From: JANWHQ01 sp963775275
GTDB taxonomy: Bacteria > Pseudomonadota > Alphaproteobacteria > Caulobacterales > Caulobacteraceae
Direction of reading: 5' to 3'
DNA length: 64,000 bases
Assembly (NCBI GenBank): GCA_963775275.1
Contig: CAVZII010000005.1
Coordinates: 3,968,001-4,032,000, forward strand
Numbering within the stretch: the first letter of the stretch is position 1; each line of letters opens with the position of its first letter. Shown here one piece after another: positions 58,246 to 64,000 of the stretch. A program made the position numbers and the translations under genes. The notes under the pieces were generated by a model that was not told the origin of the DNA, did no database searches, and saw nothing but the letters and a program-made list of their open reading frames with translations.

Positions 58246-58542
58246 TCAGGCCTCGGCGGCCGCCGCGAGCTTGGCCTTGACCTGCTTCTTGATCTTGCGG
58301 GCGCGGGCCGAGAGATTCTCGTCCTTGGCCTTGACCAGGAAGGCGTCGAGCCCGCCCCTGAAGTCGAGCGTCCGCAGGGCCGCGTTGGACACGCGCAGCC
58401 GGAATCCCTGACCCAGGGCCTCGGAGTGCAGCGTCGCCTCCGCCAGGGCCGGCAGGAACCTGCGCTTGGTCTTGATGTTCGAGTGGCTGACGTTGTGGCC
58501 GATCATGGGGCCGACGCCCGTAAGCTCGCAACGGCGCGACAT
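58246..58542 (-). CDS. rpmB: 50S ribosomal protein L28
   Basis: A 98-residue ribosomal protein. The start SRRCELTGVGPMIGHNVSHS and KTKRRFLPAL are typical of L28. The ATG at 58542 was chosen over the longer frame to 58683 because homology starts there. It converges on trxB with 29 bases between. Confidence 0.95.
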   Translation of the reverse strand: MSRRCELTGVGPMIGHNVSHSNIKTKRRFLPALAEATLHSEALGQGFRLRVSNAALRTLDFRGGLDAFLVKAKDENLSARARKIKKQVKAKLAAAAEA

Positions 58543-58735
58543 GGGAGAACCTTCGTGCAAAGCGCGGCCCGGCAAGACCGCATCAGCGGCCCGCGCAAGG
58601 GAGCGGGCGATATAGGGCAAGGCCGGCGAAGGCGTCAAGGCGCGATGGGGATCGGCGCGTCCCGCCATGCTCTCGCCTCGCAAGTCGGTTCAATCCTCGG
58701 GACGTGAACGCGCAAGGGTTACGGCAGAAGACCTC

Positions 58736-59578
58736 ATGAACGTCCGTCGCCTCGCCGCACTGGCGGCCGTCGTCTCGGTCGTCCTCGCGCCGGTCCGGTC
58801 GGCGGCCGATTCGCCCGCGCCGGGAGGAGCGGCGGCGGCCGGCCGCCAGATGGCCCTGTCGCTCCGCTACGACGGCGTGCTCCTTGTGAAGGTGCTGGAG
58901 ATCCGGATCGAGGAACGCGCCTCGGCCTCGGGCTTCGGCTCGAGCGCCAGGCTGACCTCGTCCGGAATCCTCGCCCTGCTCAAGCACATCGACTACCAGG
59001 CCACCAGCCAGGGCCGGATCGTCGGCGGCCGACCGCGGCCTGGGACTTTCGAGTACCAGCACCTCAGCGGCAAGTCGCACCGCCGGGCCAAGGTGAGCTG
59101 GGGCGAGGACGACGTCGAGCTCGACGCGGCGCCGCCGTTCAAGGATCTCGGCGACCCGCCCGCCACCCAGGCCCAGAAGCTGGCGGCCGCGGACCCGCTA
59201 ACCACCCTGATGCGCGTGACTCTCGACGGGTCCCAGGCGCGGGCGTGCGGGCGGACCTACCTGCTGTTCGACGGCAAGCAGCTCTATGCGCTGGAGCTGT
59301 CCAACCAGCGCCCTACGCCCCGAACCCTGTTGGAGCAGAGCCTGGGGCTGGTGAACCACTTCCGCTGCGACGTGCGCTATCGCAAGCTCGCAGGGTTCGG
59401 GAAGAAGAAGGACGAGACGCACAAGCCCGGCCCCGAGCACCCCATCGAGCTGGACTTCGCCGAGGTCGGCGACGGCGGCCCCTGGGTGGTCTCCAAGCTC
59501 CAGGCCCATACGCCCTTTGGACCGGCGACCGTCGAGCTCAAGGGGATCAGCCTGACCGGAGCCGTTAGGGCGGGCTGA
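58736..59578 (+). CDS. Exported DUF3108 protein
   Basis: A 280-residue exported protein. The signal peptide is RRLAALAAVVSVVLAPVRSAAD. The mature region fits DUF3108 by its beta-strand pattern: QMALSLRYDGVLLVKVLEIRIE near the start, IDYQATSQGRIVGG, and PFGPATVELKGISLTG at the end. I chose ATG 58736; the frame opens at 58667 without a signal. DUF3108 proteins look like outer-membrane-linked beta structures of unknown role. The gene is divergent from rpmB with 193 bases between. Confidence 0.7.
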   Translation: MNVRRLAALAAVVSVVLAPVRSAADSPAPGGAAAAGRQMALSLRYDGVLLVKVLEIRIEERASASGFGSSARLTSSGILALLKHIDYQATSQGRIVGGRPRPGTFEYQHLSGKSHRRAKVSWGEDDVELDAAPPFKDLGDPPATQAQKLAAADPLTTLMRVTLDGSQARACGRTYLLFDGKQLYALELSNQRPTPRTLLEQSLGLVNHFRCDVRYRKLAGFGKKKDETHKPGPEHPIELDFAEVGDGGPWVVSKLQAHTPFGPATVELKGISLTGAVRAG

Positions 59579-59800
59579 GGCTTGTGCCTCGTCTGGCCTC
59601 GATCCACCAGATATGGTATGGAACAAAACTCGAATCGGTCCGGATCGCTGATTCGGACATGGTTTGTTTCGCGCCTGTTCCGCCCGGGCGCCGCCCGTCT
59701 TCAGACCTGCCGGCGCCTCGCCTCGATATCGGATGAGAGTCCCAGGCCGGAACGCGTCGCGCCGCTTGTGTCCGACCGCTGAATCTCCCACCTTGCGCAC

Positions 59801-62339
59801 ATGAGCGACCGCCCGACGGGACGTCCGCCAGCCCTGCTCAAGGCCGTCCTCGGCCCCACCAACACCGGCAAGACCCACCTGGCCGTCGAGCGCATGCTCG
59901 GCCATGCCTCGGGCATGATCGGCCTGCCGCTGCGTCTCCTGGCGCGGGAAGTCTATGACCGCGTCGCCAAGGCGCGCGGGCCGAGGTCGGTGGCGCTGAT
60001 CACCGGCGAGGAGAAGATCGTCCCGCCCCGGCCGCAGTATTTCGTCTGCACCGTCGAGGCCATGCCGCTGAACCGGGAAGTCGAGTTCCTGGCGGTGGAC
60101 GAGATCCAGCTGTGCGCCGATCCGGAGCGCGGCCACGTCTTCACCCAGCGCCTCTTGGGCGCGCGCGGGACGAGCGAGACCATGCTGCTGGGCGCGGCGA
60201 CCGTCGCGCCCCTGATCCGCAAGCTCGCGCCCGGCGTCGAGTTCCAGACCCGCGAGCGGTTCTCGCGCCTGGTCTACGACGGGCCCAAGAAGCTGACCCG
60301 CCTGCCCAGGCGCACCGCGGTCGTCGCCTTCTCCGCCGACCAGGTCTACGCCATCGCCGAGCTGATCCGCCGCCAGCGCGGGGGCGCGGCCGTGGTGATG
60401 GGCTCGCTCAGCCCGCGTACGCGCAACGCCCAGGTCGCGCTGTACCAGTCCGGCGAGGTCGATTTCCTGGTTGCCACAGACGCGATCGGGATGGGCCTGA
60501 ACATGGACGTCGATCACGTCGCTTTCGCCGGCCTGCGCAAGCACGACGGCCGTCGCATGCGCTGGCTGCACGCCCACGAGATCGGCCAGATCGCCGGCCG
60601 CGCCGGCCGCTACCGCACCGACGGGACCTTCGGGGTCACGGGCGAGGCGCCGGACATCGACCCGGACCTCGTCGAGGCGGTCGAGAACCATCGAATTCGA
60701 CCCGGTGGCCGCGGCCGAGTGGCGCAACGCCCGGCTCGACTTCCAGTCCCTGCCCGCCCTGATGCGGTCGCTGGCGGCGCCGCCTGCGCGCGAAGGACTG
60801 AAGCTCACCTCCGAGGCGCTCGACGAAACGACCTTGCGCCAGCTGGCCGAGCTGGACGACGTGAAGGCCCTGTGCCGCGACCGCGAGCGGCTGCGCCTGC
60901 TCTGGGAGACCTGCCAGACGCCCGACTTCCGCAAGGCTGCGCTCGACGAGCACGTGCGGTTGGTGGGATTCCTGTTCCGGGGGCTGGCCGCCGGCGCGCG
61001 CCGTCTGCCCGAGGACTGGATCGAGGGCCAGTTCAAGGGGCTGGACCGCCTGGACGGCGACATCGACGTCCTCGCCGGCCGCCTGGCGCGGGTGCGCACC
61101 CTCGCCTACATCGCCAACCGACCCGACTGGCTGGCCGACCCCGGCCACTGGCAGGGCCGCACGCGCACGCTCGAGGACCGCCTGTCGGACACCCTGCACG
61201 AGCGCCTGATGCAGCGGTTCATCGACCGGCGCACCAGCGCGCTGATGCGGGGCCTGCGCCTGCGCGACGAGATCCTGGCGGGCGTGGCGGCCGACGGCGC
61301 GGTGACGGTGGAAGGCCACTACGTCGGACGCCTGCGGGGCCTGCGCTTCGACGCGGCCCAGGGCGGCTCGGCGCTCGAGGACAAGGCGCTGCGCGCCGCG
61401 GCCCAGCGGGCGGTCGGCCCCGAGGTCGCACGGCGCCTCGGGCGCCTGGCGGCGGACGAGGATGCGGCCTTCGCGGTCTTGCCGGACGGCATGGTGCTCT
61501 GGCGCGGCGAAGCCGCCGGCCAGATCGAGGGCGGGACTCCGTTCGCCGCCCAGGTGCGGCTGTTCGGCGAGCTCGGGCCCGAGCCCGCGCGCCAGCGCGC
61601 CGCACGGCGCCTGGAGGCCTTCGTCGCCGCCGAGGCCGGCCGGCGGCTGGGGTCGCTGCGTCGGCTGGAGGCCGCCGTCTCCGAGGGCCGGCTTAGGGGC
61701 CTGCCGCGGGGAATCGCCTATCGCCTGATCGAGGCGGGAGGGGTCCTGCCGCGCCGGGCGGTCGAGGCGGACCTCAGGACCCTCAGCCGGACCGAGCGGC
61801 GGGCGCTGCGGAGCCTGGGCGTGAGGCTCGCCGCCTTCTGCGTCTATCTGCCGGGCCTCCTGGAAGAGCGGTCGCGCGCCTTCGCCTCCGTCTTCGGCGG
61901 TCAGGCCGAGCGCGCCTGGCGTCCCGGGACGGACGGGCCGAGCCCCCTGCCCTCGCCGGCGCCTCCGCCAAGGGCCCTCTCGGCCCGCGGCCTGATGGCC
62001 GCCGGCGCCCTCGTTGTCCCGGTCGAGGCCCTCGAGCGGCTCGACGCCCTGATGCGCGCCGCGCCGCGCCGGTCCGGCGCAACCCTGCTGTCGGACCAGG
62101 CGATCCAGGAGCTGGGCTGGACCCGCGCCGAACTCGGCGAAGTCATGCGCGGCCTGGGCTTCACGCGAGCCGGCAAGCCCGCAGCGGGCGAACCGGAGGC
62201 CTGGAGGCCGCGCCGCATCCGCGCCGAGGCCAGGCCCAAAGCGCCGGCGGCCGCATCGCCGTTCGCCGCTCTGGCGGTCCTCAAGCCGCCGCCGCACCGG
62301 CACAGGACGCGCAAGCCCCGCCGGCGGCAAAGGGCGTGA
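59801..62339 (+). pseudogene. Suv3-like superfamily II RNA helicase, frameshifted
   Basis: The first 298 residues read as a Suv3-type helicase: P-loop GPTNTGKTHLAVERM, DEIQ box VDEIQLCADPERG, GSLSPRTRNAQ and IGQIAGRAGRYRTDGT. At 60694-60695 one extra A (GAATTC, where GATTC would keep frame) shifts the reading frame. Homology then continues in the second frame (AAEWRNARLDFQSLPALM) for about 545 more residues to 62339, ending in a basic tail. Joined, it would be a normal protein of about 840 residues. The sequence at the junction is not slippery. It is a recent null mutation or a sequencing error. The downstream S4 gene overlaps its stop. Confidence 0.85.
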
Positions 62340-62623
62340 GCGCGGACTCCTGTCGCGCCGACGTGTGGCTGTGGCGGGCCCGCTTCTTCAAGACCCGCAG
62401 CCTCTCCGCGCGGTTCGTCGAGGCCGGACGCGTGCGCCTGTTCCGGCAGGGGGTCGAGACCCGGCTCGACAAGGCCAGCCGCGCCCTGAGGATCGGCGAC
62501 GGCCTGGTGATGGCGTTGGGGGGGCGCGTGATCGCGATCAGGATCGAGGCGCTGGGCGAGCGGCGCGGCCCGCCGGCCGAGGCGAGGACGCTCTACGCCC
62601 CCCTGGACGGCACGCCGGACTAG
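62336..62623 (+). CDS. S4-domain RNA-binding protein (Hsp15-like)
   Basis: A 95-residue protein whose opening RADVWLWRARFFKTRSLSARFV and AGRVRLF are the S4 RNA-binding fold. Hsp15 binds stalled 50S subunits with attached peptidyl-tRNA, a plausible but untested role here. It begins at GTG 62336, overlapping the helicase stop, so translation is coupled to a gene that now carries a frameshift. In Caulobacter I recall that a ferredoxin gene follows; here it does not. Confidence 0.88.
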   Translation: MSADSCRADVWLWRARFFKTRSLSARFVEAGRVRLFRQGVETRLDKASRALRIGDGLVMALGGRVIAIRIEALGERRGPPAEARTLYAPLDGTPD

Positions 62624-62676
62624 GCCTTGCGCCGCTCTCGATGGGCGGACGTGGCGCACGGGGCGAAAGACTTGCG

Positions 62677-63786
62677 TCAAGGGGCGGGAGCGGCGACTTC
62701 CGGGTCGTTGGGGCTCCAGACGTACCTGCCCCCTTCCGGTCCGACTAGGAGTGGCGCGGACCCGTCCGGCTCTTCGATGGCGCGCGAAATGTGAAGCCCC
62801 GCGAGCACCTGCGCCTCGGGGCTCGCTCGGTAGCCGAGATCAACTGTACGCCCCAGACTCAGGCGGTGGACGCGAGCTGGCCTGCCTATCGAGAATGTCA
62901 GGACTGTATCGTCGTCCAACCAGACGAGGCTGCCAATGTCCGAAGTCTGGGGACGCGGTCCGACGACGGACTCATCCAGGTCGCGCACGACCAATCCGTC
63001 TTCGGTGATCATGCCGATACGGCGACCATCGGGACTCTGCCGAACCTCGGCCAGCCTACCGGACATTATGTCCTTGAGCTGGATTGCGCTGCCCGTGCGG
63101 CACACGCTGCTCAGATCCGTTCCCAAGACCAGCGTCTCGCCGTTCCAGTAACTCTTGCGGTAAACCACCAGCCGGCAGTCAAAGTCTGCGTTCCACTTGA
63201 CGCCCTCGGCGATCGCCCATCGCATCGGCGGCGTTTGAACGATGGTTCGGCCCACAAGGTCCAGACCCATGAACAGGGCTCTGGCGCGTCCCCTGATTAC
63301 GTCCGTATCGAAGGCCGTGATCGGTGGATCCCCGCCTCGCATTATGATGCTCTGAATGGTGTTCGGATGGGCTGCGTTGCGCTTGTAGTCCGCGTCCGAC
63401 ATGGGCTCACGAACTCGGGTAAGCCGCCCAACACGCCCGACCGCATCAATCGTTGAGACGCCTCCCCTCGAATCCACGACCACGACGAAATCCCCCCTGG
63501 GCGCAAGTCCGATCGCGGTAATGGGCAGCATTATCGCGCCCAGCGCAGCGCTGATCGCATCGACGCGGGGATCGTGTACGTAGGGCGATGAGGGCCGAAT
63601 GTCCTGGGGCGAGACCGGGGCCCGGTCGTTGAGACCCGAGATGAAGTCCCTAAGCGCCTCGTCCTCTTGTATCGGCGGCTCCCGTGCGATGTCCGAGCTG
63701 GCCTTCATGGCTTGAGCGGATGAGGGCGTCAGGCCCTGCAGGGCGACCAGCGCCAACAACACGACAATCACGCGCTTCAGCCGCAT
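62677..63786 (-). CDS. Exported protein with propeller-like repeats, unknown function
   Basis: A 369-residue protein. A signal peptide (RVIVVLLALVALQGL, ending AQA) is followed by a domain with several repeats of the type GLAPRGDFVVVVDSRGGVS and SPDGRRIGMITEDGLVVRD, which look like WD40-like or TolB-like blades. I do not recognise a family. The ATG at 63786 follows GGAG. It converges on the S4 gene and is divergent from the partial gene at 63857. Its codon use looks less GC-biased than its neighbours, so it may be an accessory gene. Confidence 0.65.
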   Translation of the reverse strand: MRLKRVIVVLLALVALQGLTPSSAQAMKASSDIAREPPIQEDEALRDFISGLNDRAPVSPQDIRPSSPYVHDPRVDAISAALGAIMLPITAIGLAPRGDFVVVVDSRGGVSTIDAVGRVGRLTRVREPMSDADYKRNAAHPNTIQSIIMRGGDPPITAFDTDVIRGRARALFMGLDLVGRTIVQTPPMRWAIAEGVKWNADFDCRLVVYRKSYWNGETLVLGTDLSSVCRTGSAIQLKDIMSGRLAEVRQSPDGRRIGMITEDGLVVRDLDESVVGPRPQTSDIGSLVWLDDDTVLTFSIGRPARVHRLSLGRTVDLGYRASPEAQVLAGLHISRAIEEPDGSAPLLVGPEGGRYVWSPNDPEVAAPAP

Positions 63787-63856
63787 GAGAACGCTCCTGA
63801 CCGTCAAAAAGGTGGTTAAGTCAAAACGCGATCCGTTCCAATGGAGTGAGCCGGCC

Positions 63857-64000
63857 ATGAGCAAGTCGAGCGAGAGCAGGCCCATGCGCTGGTTCGACTT
63901 GGTGGCCACATGCCTTCTTACATGCTTGGTCTGGAGCGCGCCCGCACCGCCGGCCCGGTCCGCGACCACTCCCGGCCTAGCCGACCTCACCTATGATGCG
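63857..64000 (+). CDS. Start of an exported protein (3' end outside window)
   Basis: Forty-eight codons are open to the window edge. GGAGTGAG lies before ATG 63857. The product begins with a basic stretch, a hydrophobic segment (WFDLVATCLLTCLVW) and a probable cleavage site near ARSA. That is a signal peptide; the mature part is not visible, so nothing more can be said. It is divergent from the gene ending at 63786. Confidence 0.6.
   Translation, partial: MSKSSESRPMRWFDLVATCLLTCLVWSAPAPPARSATTPGLADLTYDA

Noticed and set aside
59620..59700. Two near-matches to the alphaproteobacterial SOS box (GAAC-N7-GAAT and GTTT-N7-GTTC) before the helicase
   Set aside because: Each has a mismatch in a core base and such near-matches are common by chance.

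Overview
This is a GC-rich window with densely packed genes on both strands. The gene content points to an alphaproteobacterium of the order Caulobacterales, near Phenylobacterium or Caulobacter: an ntrB-ntrC-ntrY-ntrX-aminotransferase-hfq-hflX cluster, fused ispDF, a RatA/COQ10-type gene beside lipA, an ArsR-SRPBCC pair, rpoD next to dnaG, and a TonB-dependent receptor beside an S9 peptidase. The genus is an inference from gene order and protein style. I see no rRNA, tRNA, CRISPR array, transposase, integrase or phage gene. The region is chromosomal and mostly core, with small accessory patches.

Layout. 1-9.8 kb: end of an AdiC-like amino-acid antiporter, a small membrane protein, parE, a patatin-like lipase, a secreted esterase, three tandem paralogous secreted proteins, a DEAD-box RNA helicase and an APH-type kinase. 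9.9-21 kb (minus strand): an S9 peptidase, then hflX, hfq, a class IV aminotransferase, ntrX, ntrY, ntrC and ntrB. Four palindromic repeats sit between ntrX and ntrY, and the last supplies the C-terminus of NtrY. 21-29.5 kb: ispDF, pncC and a FUSC-family protein, facing a COQ10-type protein and lipA, then an MFS transporter divergent from a lipoprotein/acyl-AMP-ligase pair. 29.5-42.7 kb: small metabolic and hypothetical genes (cupin, DUF3237-MoaF pair, PEBP, GST, RMD1/YagE, SDR, GFA), rpoD and dnaG, an ArsR-SRPBCC pair, a methyltransferase, DUF1272 and GNAT genes. 42.9-54.2 kb: carA and carB on the plus strand, separated by an ammonium transporter, an S9 peptidase and a TonB-dependent receptor on the minus strand. 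54.7-64 kb: secreted and small membrane hypotheticals, greA, trxB, rpmB, a DUF3108 protein, a Suv3-like helicase broken by a one-base frameshift, an S4-domain protein, a secreted hypothetical, and the start of a divergent gene.

How the genes fit together. The two Ntr two-component systems, the amt transporter and the carbamoyl-phosphate synthetase genes all concern nitrogen sensing and use. Hfq, HflX, the DEAD-box helicase, GreA, RpoD and the S4 protein serve RNA metabolism and transcription. The receptor and its adjacent S9 peptidase look like a peptide uptake and digestion unit.

The observations I rate highest are: a primase (DnaG) whose four zinc ligands are all replaced; an NtrX whose Walker B aspartate is alanine and which, like its neighbour NtrC, lacks GAFTGA; REPIN-like palindromes forming the end of ntrY; the frameshifted helicase; the triplicated secreted family; and a lipoprotein of the lysophospholipase fold with an eroded catalytic triad and no ordinary start codon, coupled to an acyl-activating enzyme. 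I did not find one clear-cut new defence or mobile system.
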